DNA of 64,000 bases from Clostridium_I sp047718555 (GTDB lineage: Bacteria > Bacillota > Clostridia > Clostridiales > Clostridiaceae). A model generated the notes under the pieces. It was not told the DNA's origin. It was given only the letters and a program-made list of their open reading frames with translations, and searched no databases. Shown here one piece after another: positions 54,041-63,441 of this stretch. A program made the translations under genes and the position numbers. Each line of letters opens with the position of its first letter. The stretch's first letter is position 1. Where the stretch lies: contig NZ_JBDNRK010000017.1 in the NCBI RefSeq assembly GCF_047718555.1, positions 1 to 64,000 of the forward strand, read 5' to 3'.

Positions 54041-55042
54041 TTACTTAATCCCAGCTTTTTTTAAATAACTTCTATCTATTAAATCAGTAACCTTAACATC
54101 TTTTCTTATAACATTATTCTCTTTTAAAAATTTTGTAGTATCATCTACTGATTTCACTTCTTCATCGGTAAAATTGATATCCAATATGTTTTTATCAAAT
54201 ATTGGTTCTAATACAGATGGACTTATCCCTGTATCTTTAGAAACTATACCAACTGCTTCTTTTTTATTATCTTTTATCCACCTTGCAGATTTATCAAGAA
54301 CTTTTAAAAGACGTACTGTTACATCAGGATGTTCTTTTAAAAATGAATTTTTTGCTATAATAACATTGACATTATTTTTATATCCTGTACCATCCGTAAC
54401 TATTTTTGCTGAACCTGCATCAACTATTTGGGTGATATTTGGTTCCCAAGTAACTGCCGCATCTATACTATTAGAAGCTAAGCTAGATTTTATATCTCCA
54501 GGTTGAAGATTGACTTGTTGAATATCAGTAATCTTCAATCCCACTGATTTTAAATATATATACAAAAGCTGCTGCCCTACAGACCCAATAGTAACACCTA
54601 CTTTTTTACCCTTTAAATCCGCTATAGAATTTATACCAGATTTACTTGTTGCAAGTAGTGCATTCCCTTTTTCAGTACTGTTGTACACTGCAATAGCTTT
54701 TATATCCACATTATTAGCTTTCGCTTGAATTGCAGGTTGATCTCCAACTTGACCAAAATCAAGTCTTCCTCCTGTCATTGCCTCAATTAGCGGTGGCCCT
54801 GAAACAAATTTTTCAAATTGAAATGTGATTCCATCCTTTTCAAATTCATCTTTAAGCCATCCTTTATCTCTTGCCACAACAATTTGAGCATGACCAGGCT
54901 GATATCCAAATTTTATAACTATAGGTGTTTTAGATTTACTTGCTGATGAATTTCCATTATTTACTTTTCCTGAGCATCCTACAAGTGTTATTAAAGATAT
55001 TACTAAAGTTCCTAAAAAAAATTTTTTTAAATATTTTTCCAC
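54041..55042 (-). CDS. SsuA/TauA-type substrate-binding lipoprotein
   Basis: 333 residues. A lipoprotein signal (LVISLITLVGCSGK) anchors it to the outer face of the membrane. KFGYQPGHAQIVVARDKGWLKDEF and SGPPLIEAMTGGRLDFGQVGDQPAIQA are typical of sulfonate/taurine-binding SsuA proteins, although nitrate or other oxyanion relatives share them. The start is GTG with GGGGGA upstream. It is the first gene of a seven-gene operon (ssuA-ssuC-ssuB-rSAM-two nitrogenase-like-ASST) behind a leader with an attenuator. Confidence 0.9.
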   Translation of the reverse strand: MEKYLKKFFLGTLVISLITLVGCSGKVNNGNSSASKSKTPIVIKFGYQPGHAQIVVARDKGWLKDEFEKDGITFQFEKFVSGPPLIEAMTGGRLDFGQVGDQPAIQAKANNVDIKAIAVYNSTEKGNALLATSKSGINSIADLKGKKVGVTIGSVGQQLLYIYLKSVGLKITDIQQVNLQPGDIKSSLASNSIDAAVTWEPNITQIVDAGSAKIVTDGTGYKNNVNVIIAKNSFLKEHPDVTVRLLKVLDKSARWIKDNKKEAVGIVSKDTGISPSVLEPIFDKNILDINFTDEEVKSVDDTTKFLKENNVIRKDVKVTDLIDRSYLKKAGIK

Positions 55043-55121
55043 GTTAATGCCATCCCCCTTAAATTTTGCCTAAGATACCTAGCTGTCTAATAAACTTTTT
55101 ATTTCACTTTTAAAAATAAAA

Positions 55122-55162
55122 AGAGGCATTTGAAAAAAGTTACTCTTTTTTCAAATGCCTCT
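55122..55162. terminator. Attenuator hairpin in the ssuA leader
   Basis: An 18-bp perfect stem (AGAGGCATTTGAAAAAAG at 55122-55139 with 55145-55162), 5-nt loop, and on the minus strand a following T-rich tract (TTTTTATTTTT). It lies between the promoter and the ssuA start, so full transcription of the operon must bypass it. A T run on the plus side also makes it usable in that direction, where it could end the upstream gene's antisense reading. Confidence 0.8.
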
Positions 55163-55198
55163 AGTTTTTCTAGTCAGCAATAATTCCCAAGTATTCAT
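55151..55198 (-). CDS. Possible 15-aa leader peptide MNTWELLLTRKTRGI
   Basis: A minus-strand ORF from the ATG at 55198 to TGA at 55153-55151, within the leader between promoter and ssuA. Its end overlaps the ascending arm of the attenuator hairpin, the layout expected of translation-coupled attenuation. The LLLTRK segment resembles the LLTRR motif of small leader peptides found before sulfur-assimilation operons in other Gram-positive bacteria, but the cysteine codons those peptides use are missing. No strong ribosome site is seen, so translation is uncertain. Confidence 0.35.
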   Translation of the reverse strand: MNTWELLLTRKTRGI

Positions 55199-55221
55199 AC
55201 CAATATTATATGTTTTAGTAT

Positions 55222-55250
55222 ATAATAACCTTTTCTATTAAACTTGTCAA
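55222..55250 (-). promoter_or_regulatory. Near-consensus promoter of the ssu-nitrogenase-like operon
   Basis: Minus strand TTGACA (55250-55245) and TATTAT (55227-55222) with an exact 17-nt spacer. Start site predicted near 55215, giving a leader of about 170 nt before ssuA. Confidence 0.8.
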
Positions 55251-55304
55251 TAGAAAATAAAAAACAATTAAAAGTTGACTAAATTGTTTTTTTATTTTAA
55301 TCAT

Positions 55305-56618
55305 CTATTCAAAAATATCCATCTCCGCACTTAAACATTCCAGAGTATTAACTATTGCATTTTTAGGCTTTGACACTCTTCCAGAAAGAATTGGATCCTT
55401 CGTTTCCTTCATCCATTTATCAAGCTGTTTAGATAGCACATTATATACTTCCTCATATCTCTCCTCTTCTACAAGATTTACCCTTTCTACTGGATCTAAA
55501 TAAAGATCAAAAAGCATTTCTCTTTCCCTTCTATCCTCTAAGTATCCAGATTGAATAAGAAAATCTTTGCTTAAGCCATCGTCTATATTAGCTGGAACCA
55601 CCGTCTCATGACTATCATAAAACTTGATTAGTTTATACCTCTCAGTGCGTATACACCGCATTGGTTCATATGCTGCATGAAAATTAACTTCAGAAAATAA
55701 TTCATTTCGTATCTTCACAGCGCTTCCTTCTAAAAGTGGAAGCATAGACTTTCCTTGCAGCCATAAAGGCTTTTCAAGCTTTAAGATATCACAAATTGTG
55801 GGAAAGATATCAATCTGAGAAATCAGCGAATCTACTGCTTCACCTTTCATTTTATTTCCAGGATATCGGACGATCAACGAAACCCCAATTCCAGTATCGT
55901 ATAGATTGCACTTCATTTTAGGAAATGCAATCCCATGGTCAGTTGTATAAATCACTAATGTATCTTTATCCAAACCTGATTTCTTTAATGCCTCCAGCAC
56001 AATTCCCACGCACTTATCTGCTACAGCTACGGAAGATATAAAGCCCGCCATATCTTCCCTATTTTGCTTATTATCATAAATCGGAAAAGGTGGCATCACG
56101 TAATCCTGATTAACTTTGCAATTAATTTCAGGAAATCTCCTGTGAGTGCTCTGCATACCAAATGAAAGAAAAAAAGGTTTATCCTTTTTTTCCTTAAGAT
56201 AGTCCCCGACCTTTTGTGCATAGGATAGATCAGCAGAAACAAAATCTTCTATTTTATTACCATCATGATAATCAGCTAATACTAAATCATATCCAATCAT
56301 TTCAGTTTTCGGTGCTTCATGCTGCATACCGCATAAGACTGTCTCATATCCATTTTCTTTTAAATAGCTTGTCAAATGCTGATTATAATCATTCAATTGA
56401 AAACCTCGATGTGCCAACCCTAGCATTCCACAGGTATGGGGCATCATTCCAGTGAGTAAACCAGCTCTGCTTGGGGAACAAGTTGGACCTGCACAATAGG
56501 CATGTCTAAACAAAGTTCCCTCTTCGGCTAACCTTTGCATATTAGGTGTAGGCATCTGATATCCATAAGGTTGTATATACCTTCCTGTATCATGTGTATG
56601 AATATATAGAACATTCAT
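55305..56618 (-). CDS. Cys-type sulfatase
   Basis: 437 residues from the ATG at 56618 (GGAGGT nine bases upstream). The formylglycine motif is AGPTCSPSRAGLLTGM (CSPSR, ~ residue 49), with YTTDHGIAFPKMKCN and the N-terminal metal-binding region NVLYIHTHDTGRY. Sulfatases hydrolyse sulfate esters after the active Cys is converted to formylglycine, here by the anSME encoded nearby. No signal peptide, so it should act in the cytoplasm on imported ester. Substrate unknown. Confidence 0.9.
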   Translation of the reverse strand: MNVLYIHTHDTGRYIQPYGYQMPTPNMQRLAEEGTLFRHAYCAGPTCSPSRAGLLTGMMPHTCGMLGLAHRGFQLNDYNQHLTSYLKENGYETVLCGMQHEAPKTEMIGYDLVLADYHDGNKIEDFVSADLSYAQKVGDYLKEKKDKPFFLSFGMQSTHRRFPEINCKVNQDYVMPPFPIYDNKQNREDMAGFISSVAVADKCVGIVLEALKKSGLDKDTLVIYTTDHGIAFPKMKCNLYDTGIGVSLIVRYPGNKMKGEAVDSLISQIDIFPTICDILKLEKPLWLQGKSMLPLLEGSAVKIRNELFSEVNFHAAYEPMRCIRTERYKLIKFYDSHETVVPANIDDGLSKDFLIQSGYLEDRREREMLFDLYLDPVERVNLVEEERYEEVYNVLSKQLDKWMKETKDPILSGRVSKPKNAIVNTLECLSAEMDIFE

Positions 56619-56699
56619 ATTATCAATACCTCCATGTTCATTAATAATCAAATATAAATACAAAGTTTATATCAGTTCATTTAAATTTATTTAACACTC

Positions 56700-58958
56700 T
56701 TATTCTGTGGCCAATTCATGCTCTAGAACATAATCTTGATTATCTCCGTCTTCTCTGACATTATAGATTACCTTTTGTATTCTTCCTTTGAACTCAAAAG
56801 GAACTTTATATTCCTCAGTTACTGGAGTCATTTCATTACTACCAATTGAAAATAAATCTAAATTAACATTGCCTGAAGTGTCTTTAATTGTAGCTGATCC
56901 AACCTCTTTGTCATTAATAAATAGTTTTCCTATTCCAACATCCTGTCCAGTTTTTTCAAACTTAAATTTTAGCTCTAACTCCCCCACTGGTACATGAAAA
57001 TCTGAAATAATTGAATATCTTTTTTCGCCTACATAATTGTAATGATATTTAAGCTTATTATCTTTTATATACAATGAATATCCACCAAATCTTCCTCCAG
57101 AGGCCACTATAACCCCATCATCCTCACTGCTGTTTCTTGTAACATTAGCGATTATTTCATAAGATCTGTCAGCTACCACTGGTGCCGTGGAATTACTTAG
57201 AGGTTTAGATCCCCCATAGAATGTGAATGCCCCAGCTGCCGATGGCTTTACTAATCTTTTTTTAATCTTATGAAAATTAAAATCAGCTAAGGGCAAAACA
57301 CCATATTTCCCAGCTTCTAGCCACCACAAATTAATTAATTCTTTTAGTTTTTCAGGATACTTTTTAGCTAAATCATGGTTTTCTGAAAAGTCTTCCTCAG
57401 TATTATATAATTCCCATATATCATCTTCATAATTATCATTATAAAAATGGTTTGCAACAGCCTTCCAGCCCTCACTCCAGATGGCTCTGTGTCCAAGCTG
57501 CTCATAGTATTGAATTCTCTTTTTAGTTTTTTTCTGTGAACTGTCAAAGGTATACTTTAAGCTTACACCATGAAAAGGTTTCTGGACAAAGCCTTTAATA
57601 GTCTTTGGCTTTTGGATTCCAATTATATCTAAAATCGTTGGAGTTATATCTATTACATGGTGATATTGATTTCTTATACCACCTTTATCCTTAATTCCTT
57701 GTGGATAGTGAATTATTAAAGGATCTCTCACTCCACCAGAATGAACCCACACTTTATACCATTTAAAAGGAACATTACCAAGATTAGCCCAACCAAGCGG
57801 ATAGTGATTGAAGGCGAAAGGTGTTCCAAGCTTATCCACATTTTCTAAATTAAAATCTATTGTTTCCACAGGATATACACTCATGGATTTATATTGATTT
57901 ATTCTTCCATGAGGTCCTCCTTCTGCACTGGCACCATTGTCAGATATAAGTACTACCACTGTATTATCTAATTGATTAATTTCTCTTAGATAATCGATTA
58001 ACCTGCCTATGTGGTAGTCCGTATGTTCTAAAAATCCAGCATAGACCTCCATAAACTTCGCATAAAGCTTTTTCTCATCTATGCTTAAACTATCCCATGC
58101 CGGCGCTAATTCATTTCTTTCTGTTAATTCAGCATCTTCTGGAATTATTCCCAATTTCCTTTGGTTCTCATACCATCTCTCCCTTAGTGCATCCCAACCT
58201 TCATCAAATTTCCCCTTGTATCTATCTATGAACTCCTTTGGCGCATGATGAGGGGAGTGCATAGCTCCGTATGCCAGGTAAAGAAAAAACGGCTTGTCTT
58301 CAGCAACAGATTTTTGGCTTGCAATATATTCAATAGCTTTATCCGTTAAATCCTCTGTTAAGTGATATCCTTCTTCCGCTGTTTTAGGCTGTCTTATTCT
58401 CTCATTTCCCTGCACTAAATCAGGATTCCATTGATTTGTCATACCTGATAAAAATCCACAATATTTATCAAATCCTCTTTGGAGAGGCCAGTGATCATAA
58501 GGACCGGCTGGTGAAGTTTGCTTATTAGGTGCTAAATGCCATTTTCCCAAAGCAAAAGTACTGTATCCTACCTCTTTTAATATTTCGCTCACCAATGCAT
58601 ACCTGTTATCTACCCTACCGCGGGAGTTTGGAAATCCATTTGCAAAATCTGCTACAGTTCCTACACCCACAGAATGATGATTTGCACCAGATAATAGAGA
58701 AGCTCTGGTTGCTGAACAAATAGCCGTAGTATGAAAATTATTGTACCTTAGCCCTCCCTTTGCCAAAGCATCAATATTAGGAGTATTTATATTAGATCCA
58801 TAGCATCCAAGCTGAGCAAAGCCCATATCATCTAAAACTATGTAGACCACATTTGGAGAATTCTTTGGTGGTCTTATTTCCTCTGGGAAATATGGTACTG
58901 ATTCTTTTACAGTGTTTCTGATAATACCTTCAAATTCATCAATAGTGTTTCTTGCCAT
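56700..58958 (-). CDS. Large arylsulfatase (AtsA-like, CSATR motif)
   Basis: 752 residues. NVVYIVLDDMGFAQLGCYGS supplies the metal site and TTAICSATRASLLSG the formylglycine motif in its CxAxR form. The KWHLAPN, HAPKEFIDRYKGKFDEGW and LISDNGASAEGGPHG blocks match long arylsulfatases. The C-terminal ~200 residues are beta-rich (IVASGGRFGGYSLYIKDNKLKYHYNYVG). No signal peptide. Together with the smaller sulfatase and the maturase it forms the sulfate-ester part of the cluster. Confidence 0.92.
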   Translation of the reverse strand: MARNTIDEFEGIIRNTVKESVPYFPEEIRPPKNSPNVVYIVLDDMGFAQLGCYGSNINTPNIDALAKGGLRYNNFHTTAICSATRASLLSGANHHSVGVGTVADFANGFPNSRGRVDNRYALVSEILKEVGYSTFALGKWHLAPNKQTSPAGPYDHWPLQRGFDKYCGFLSGMTNQWNPDLVQGNERIRQPKTAEEGYHLTEDLTDKAIEYIASQKSVAEDKPFFLYLAYGAMHSPHHAPKEFIDRYKGKFDEGWDALRERWYENQRKLGIIPEDAELTERNELAPAWDSLSIDEKKLYAKFMEVYAGFLEHTDYHIGRLIDYLREINQLDNTVVVLISDNGASAEGGPHGRINQYKSMSVYPVETIDFNLENVDKLGTPFAFNHYPLGWANLGNVPFKWYKVWVHSGGVRDPLIIHYPQGIKDKGGIRNQYHHVIDITPTILDIIGIQKPKTIKGFVQKPFHGVSLKYTFDSSQKKTKKRIQYYEQLGHRAIWSEGWKAVANHFYNDNYEDDIWELYNTEEDFSENHDLAKKYPEKLKELINLWWLEAGKYGVLPLADFNFHKIKKRLVKPSAAGAFTFYGGSKPLSNSTAPVVADRSYEIIANVTRNSSEDDGVIVASGGRFGGYSLYIKDNKLKYHYNYVGEKRYSIISDFHVPVGELELKFKFEKTGQDVGIGKLFINDKEVGSATIKDTSGNVNLDLFSIGSNEMTPVTEEYKVPFEFKGRIQKVIYNVREDGDNQDYVLEHELATE

Positions 58959-59131
58959 ATAAATTCATCCCCTTAATCATTATTAAAATACAAATTCATA
59001 TTCTCTTAGTCTTAACTTTCATTTTTATTAACAACACACAAATCCCAGTCATCATCATCTGTTTTAACATCATTAATCTCAATTATATTATTTGATCATA
59101 TTGGTACAGTACCCAGTGCCCTAAAATACTT

Positions 59132-60265
59132 TTAATTAATACTTCTATAATTTCGGCTTAATCTATATGCTAACCCATATATTCTTTCTTCTGTATAAGC
59201 AAAAAACTCTTTAAATGCTGAACAGTAATAATTCAATTGAAGTTCTTTATCATCTAATGACTCTCTATTTCTCCTACACCCACCTCTACATAATGCAAAA
59301 TACTTACAATCAACACATTCCTTATTCACATGTGTTGATACTTCTACAAATTTTTTAGCAACAGTAGAATTACGTAATTCTTCAAAACCGTGAGATTTTA
59401 TATTACCTAAAAACCATTCATCCGTCACATAGAAGTCACAAGGATAAACTCCTCCATCAGCTTCGAAAACATAATAACACACACATTGTCCCATCATGCC
59501 ACAGGATTCAGCAGGATATCCCATTGCCATTTGAGTCAAATTTCCAAAATACCTTATATCTAAAACATCGTTATTAATAAAATCCTTATACCAAAGATCA
59601 AACAAGTTTTTAAGGAAATATGCATACCTCTGAGGCTTAAGTGAATAATCATAGCTGCCGAGCTCTTCATCTAAAGGGTCAAGACAAGGTATAAATTGTA
59701 AATATCTAAAATTATTTTTCTTGAAAAAATTATATACCTTGTTTATATGTCTTGCCACATAAGAAGTAACAACACACAAAATATTGTATTCAACCTTATA
59801 TTTATTAAAAAGCTTTATAGTTTTCATTACAGAGTGAAAAGATCCATTATTCTTAATATATATCCTTGATAAATCGTGTATATCTTTATTTCCATCTAAA
59901 GATATACCTACTAAAAACTTATTTTTTACAAGAAATTGAGCCCATTCATCATCTATAGCTATACCATTTGTCTGTAATGTATTATTTATTTTTAAATTTT
60001 TAGTGTTATATTTTTGTTGAAATTCAATTAGCTGTTTGTAAAAATCCAAGCCTATAAGAGTCGGCTCTCCTCCTTGAAATGCAAATGTACAAAATTCATC
60101 AGCATACTGAAGAGACTTTTTAACAATTTCCTCTAAAGTATCCATATTCATAAATCCGTAAGATTTAATACTCCTGCTTTCGCTTAGTGAATGATAGAAG
60201 CAGTACTTACATCTTAAATTACAATTACTAGAGGATGGTTTTATTAGTATACTTAATGGCGGCAT
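59132..60265 (-). CDS. Anaerobic sulfatase-maturating enzyme (radical SAM/SPASM)
   Basis: 377 residues from the ATG at 60265 (AGAGGTG six bases upstream). The radical SAM motif CNLRCKYCFYHSL (CX3CX2C) is at the N-terminus, AFQGGEPTL the SAM contact, and C-terminal cysteines (CGMMGQCVCYYVF, CDFYVTDEWFLGNI, CVDCKYFALCRGGCRR) bind the SPASM auxiliary clusters. anSME oxidises the active-site Cys or Ser of sulfatases to formylglycine without oxygen. The two adjacent Cys-type sulfatases are the expected clients. Confidence 0.93.
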   Translation of the reverse strand: MPPLSILIKPSSSNCNLRCKYCFYHSLSESRSIKSYGFMNMDTLEEIVKKSLQYADEFCTFAFQGGEPTLIGLDFYKQLIEFQQKYNTKNLKINNTLQTNGIAIDDEWAQFLVKNKFLVGISLDGNKDIHDLSRIYIKNNGSFHSVMKTIKLFNKYKVEYNILCVVTSYVARHINKVYNFFKKNNFRYLQFIPCLDPLDEELGSYDYSLKPQRYAYFLKNLFDLWYKDFINNDVLDIRYFGNLTQMAMGYPAESCGMMGQCVCYYVFEADGGVYPCDFYVTDEWFLGNIKSHGFEELRNSTVAKKFVEVSTHVNKECVDCKYFALCRGGCRRNRESLDDKELQLNYYCSAFKEFFAYTEERIYGLAYRLSRNYRSIN

Positions 60266-60384
60266 ATTCTTCACCTCTTACGCATATATAAATTATGATA
60301 ATTTTTATTTATATGCAAATAGTGGTAAATTAACTATTCACCACTACTAACTCCAAAAATCTATCATATATTTTTAGACTATAT

Positions 60385-61242
60385 TTATATTATTGGAATG
60401 GAAGACTGACATGGAACTCTTGTTTGACATAAACTACATGGTGATACAGATGTATTATAATGTTCTTTTGTATAATTTGCTACTACTTTGTGAATATGCT
60501 CTCTACATCTAATTTTATTATGACCTTTTTCACTGATAGATTTCGAAGGACATCTTTCCATACATTTTTTACATACACCCTTTGAATAAAATAAACAATA
60601 TTCATTATGTCTGATATACTCCCTTTCAGTTACTGGAAGAGGAATTTTAGCAATGATAGAACCAAGTCTTACTGCTATTCCAGCTTTAGTTATAAGAGCA
60701 CCAGATAATCCAAAGGTACCTAATCCAGATACAAAAGCTGCATGCTTTTCCGACCAAGTCGCTGCCAATTCATATTTTTGACTTTTTTCAACCTTCCAAC
60801 TTGAAGAACATGAAGGTATTAAAGCTTCATATCCACAGTTAATTAAAAGTTCCTTCAAATATTTTCCCAACCCTAAATTAACTTTTTCTCCGTTAATACG
60901 TGCCATTACTAGCCGTTCAGAAGGATAACAGATATCCTTATCATGATCATTTTTAACATTTTCAGCATAGGGCATAACCCAACATATAACAGTTAATTCA
61001 CTAGCTGTAACCTCTGCTTCGGGATAAACTTCCTTAAATGCCTCTAACGGCGTCCAGTAAAATTCACCAATATCATCTTTAAGTCTTTTATAATATGAAT
61101 CATTTCCATTAGAAAAACCAATTAAAGGTCCTGATATTGCTTTTTCATTAAATTTATCACCCAATGAATTGTCGCTAGAATTGTTAATATAACTTTTTAT
61201 ATTGTTTTCTATCCATTTCGATAAATCTCTTATCTTGTCCAT
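60385..61242 (-). CDS. Epoxyqueuosine reductase-like 4Fe-4S protein
   Basis: 285 residues. A C-terminal ferredoxin-like region, CLFYSKGVCKKCMERCPSKSISEKG and CSLCQTRVPCQ, would bind two 4Fe-4S clusters. The N-terminal domain (VTASELTVICWVMPYAENVKND, AAFVSGLGTFGLSGALITKAGIAVRLGSII) resembles QueG and reductive dehalogenase relatives. It may be a cobamide-dependent or electron-transfer enzyme for the sulfur cluster rather than a tRNA enzyme, judging by context. This is inference. Confidence 0.65.
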   Translation of the reverse strand: MDKIRDLSKWIENNIKSYINNSSDNSLGDKFNEKAISGPLIGFSNGNDSYYKRLKDDIGEFYWTPLEAFKEVYPEAEVTASELTVICWVMPYAENVKNDHDKDICYPSERLVMARINGEKVNLGLGKYLKELLINCGYEALIPSCSSSWKVEKSQKYELAATWSEKHAAFVSGLGTFGLSGALITKAGIAVRLGSIIAKIPLPVTEREYIRHNEYCLFYSKGVCKKCMERCPSKSISEKGHNKIRCREHIHKVVANYTKEHYNTSVSPCSLCQTRVPCQSSIPII

Positions 61243-61340
61243 ATTTCTCCTAATTCCATATAAATCATTTCTAGTAATCTTATATTATTTATTTTATTAT
61301 TAAAATAATAAACATCTAAGTTTATTTGCATTTTTTATAT

Positions 61341-62138
61341 TTAAATTCTTTCACCACCTTTATCAACTGTCTCTTCAAATTCATATAATAAATCTTGATA
61401 CAACTCATTAAATTTACTGCTGGTTACATTTCTTGGATAAGACAAATCAACATCATAAGTTTTATAAATTCTAGCTGATGGCGATTTAGACATAATTCCT
61501 ATTCTTTGTCCTAATAAAATTGCTTCTTGAATATCATGAGTAACAAAAATAACAGTTTTTTTAGTTTCACCCCATATTCTCACTAATTCTTTCTGCATGA
61601 CTCTTCTTGTCTGTGCATCTAAAGCTCCAAAAGGCTCATCCATTAATAGAATTTTAGAATCATTTGCCAATACTCTTGCCAGTTGAACCCTCTGCTTCAT
61701 ACCACCTGAAAGCTCATATGGAAATTTTTTTTCATGACCTGATAATCCAACTAAGTTTATATAGTTATTTGAAATTTTACTTCTTTCTTCTCTACTAATT
61801 TTTTTCATTTTTAAGCCAAATTCCACATTTTCTTTTACCGTAAGCCATGAAAAAAGTGAAGCATCCGGATGTTGGAATACTACTGCTCTTTCCCTACTTG
61901 GTCTATTAATATCTTTATCATCTACAACTAATTTACCATTAGTCTTTTCAATAAATCCTGCAATTATATTCAATAATGTGGATTTACCACAGCCACTTGG
62001 TCCTAACAGAATAAAAAATTCACCACCATTTAAATGAAGATTAATATCCTCAATTACATATTGTGATTCACCTTCTGACCACTCATCACTATAAGTTTTA
62101 TTTAAATTCTCAATTAATATTGAATTATCTTTTCCCAT
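61341..62138 (-). CDS. ABC transporter ATPase, second SsuB/TauB type
   Basis: 265-residue ATPase: Walker A GPSGCGKSTLL, Q-loop VVFQHPDASLFSWLTVKEN, signature LSGGMKQRVQLARVL, Walker B ILLMDEPFGALDAQTR, H-loop VTHDIQEA. It is related to but distinct from the copy at 52361. It belongs with the binding protein and permease at 62407-64000, giving the cluster two separate importers. Confidence 0.9.
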   Translation of the reverse strand: MGKDNSILIENLNKTYSDEWSEGESQYVIEDINLHLNGGEFFILLGPSGCGKSTLLNIIAGFIEKTNGKLVVDDKDINRPSRERAVVFQHPDASLFSWLTVKENVEFGLKMKKISREERSKISNNYINLVGLSGHEKKFPYELSGGMKQRVQLARVLANDSKILLMDEPFGALDAQTRRVMQKELVRIWGETKKTVIFVTHDIQEAILLGQRIGIMSKSPSARIYKTYDVDLSYPRNVTSSKFNELYQDLLYEFEETVDKGGERI

Positions 62139-62406
62139 TTTATAATCCCCCCCAAAATAAATTATAAATTCTAATGAACTAATATTAATATGTACTTATT
62201 CAAATTATTAAGTCTTTTTATATTTTCATTTCTCTTTTTAAATAAAACTAATTACAACTTATCAAATGTTATACTTTAAACACTAATTAAGAAAATCCAC
62301 CCCTTAAATAGAGGCAGATTTTACCGCAATTCAACTTTTTTTACAGATAATCTTTCTTAAAATACTAAAATATTATCTATAACAAAAAACCATGGCCACT
62401 ATCAGC

Positions 62407-63441
62407 TTACTTAAAATTATTAGGATTATATGTAAGTTTTGATGGAAGAGCCTGCTTTAGTGGATCTGTTACTATTTTATCTTTCAAATCATAGCCACCC
62501 TTAATTAAATTATTTTTTGTAGAATAATCGTAAACATCATACAATTGCTTAACATCATCATCACTTAAACGAATATCCTCAGTAGTATCTTTTAACTGTC
62601 TTAATACACTATCTTCAGGTGCCTTAATTATATTAGCATCAATTTTAGCTGCTTCCTCAGGATTTTCATTTATAAATTTTGCCGCCTCATCTAATGACAA
62701 TAATATTTTCTTGGCTGCTTCTGGTTTTTCCTTTAAAAGTTTATCCTTGGCTATTAAAAAACCACGCTGTATAAATGGTATATCAGCCTGACTTCCTATA
62801 ACTTTAGCTCCTGGGGTTTTCAATGCTCTATCAAGGCTAACTCCACCGAAAAATGCTCCTTTGATATCTCCTCTTTCAAATGCTGCTATTTCCTCAGCAT
62901 CTGATGCAAGGCCTTGTATTTTAACTTCGTTTGATTTTATATTATTTTTATCTAAATATTTAGCTAGAATATACTCACCTACTGTAGCCTTTTGAACTCC
63001 AATTGATTTTCCCTTTAATTGCTGTACAGAATTTATACCATCGCGTACCACGTATTTAACATTTTCAGCTTTACCCATATTAAGAAAACTTAAAAGTCTC
63101 AAATCACCAGTGTTAAATCTTGAAAGAGATGCAAAATCTGCTGCCAATCCTACATCAACCTGATCTGCCAAAGCTGCATTTATAGTATCAATACCATAAG
63201 AGAAATTAACCAATTGTGGCTGTATACCATTTTTAACAAAATAACCTTTTTGATTTGCTATCTGAAATTCTATAGAAAATACAGTTGCATCTACACCAAA
63301 TCTTACAGGAATTAAATTTTGCTTTGTATTTCCACTACCATTACTAGAAGCAGCTTTTGCACCGCTATTTCCACAACCTGTAACTATTAACATTACTCCT
63401 ACTATAAATACTGCTATTAATGATAATTTTTTGTTTTTCAT
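62407..63441 (-). CDS. SsuA/TauA-like substrate-binding lipoprotein, second set
   Basis: 344 residues from the ATG at 63441 (AGG shortly upstream); a longer upstream reading lacks a ribosome site. Lipoprotein signal LSLIAVFIVGVMLIVTGCGNSG. The mature protein begins IPVRFGVDATVFSIEFQIANQKGYFVKNGI and contains QLKGKSIGVQKATVGEYILAKYLD, a variant of the NMT1/SsuA fold. It is more diverged from typical taurine binders than the first set, so its ligand may differ. It lies downstream of its permease gene, with a 268-nt gap (62139-62406) before the ATPase gene in which nothing was recognised. Confidence 0.85.
   Translation of the reverse strand: MKNKKLSLIAVFIVGVMLIVTGCGNSGAKAASSNGSGNTKQNLIPVRFGVDATVFSIEFQIANQKGYFVKNGIQPQLVNFSYGIDTINAALADQVDVGLAADFASLSRFNTGDLRLLSFLNMGKAENVKYVVRDGINSVQQLKGKSIGVQKATVGEYILAKYLDKNNIKSNEVKIQGLASDAEEIAAFERGDIKGAFFGGVSLDRALKTPGAKVIGSQADIPFIQRGFLIAKDKLLKEKPEAAKKILLSLDEAAKFINENPEEAAKIDANIIKAPEDSVLRQLKDTTEDIRLSDDDVKQLYDVYDYSTKNNLIKGGYDLKDKIVTDPLKQALPSKLTYNPNNFK

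Noticed and set aside
59095..59115. GGTAC-A-GTACC palindrome upstream of the large arylsulfatase as an operator
   Set aside because: Only an 11-bp palindrome without a clear promoter around it; too weak to list as a feature.
62139..62406. Hidden gene or riboswitch between second ssuA and ssuB
   Set aside because: No open frame with a ribosome site and no recognisable aptamer or strong hairpin was found in this AT-rich gap.
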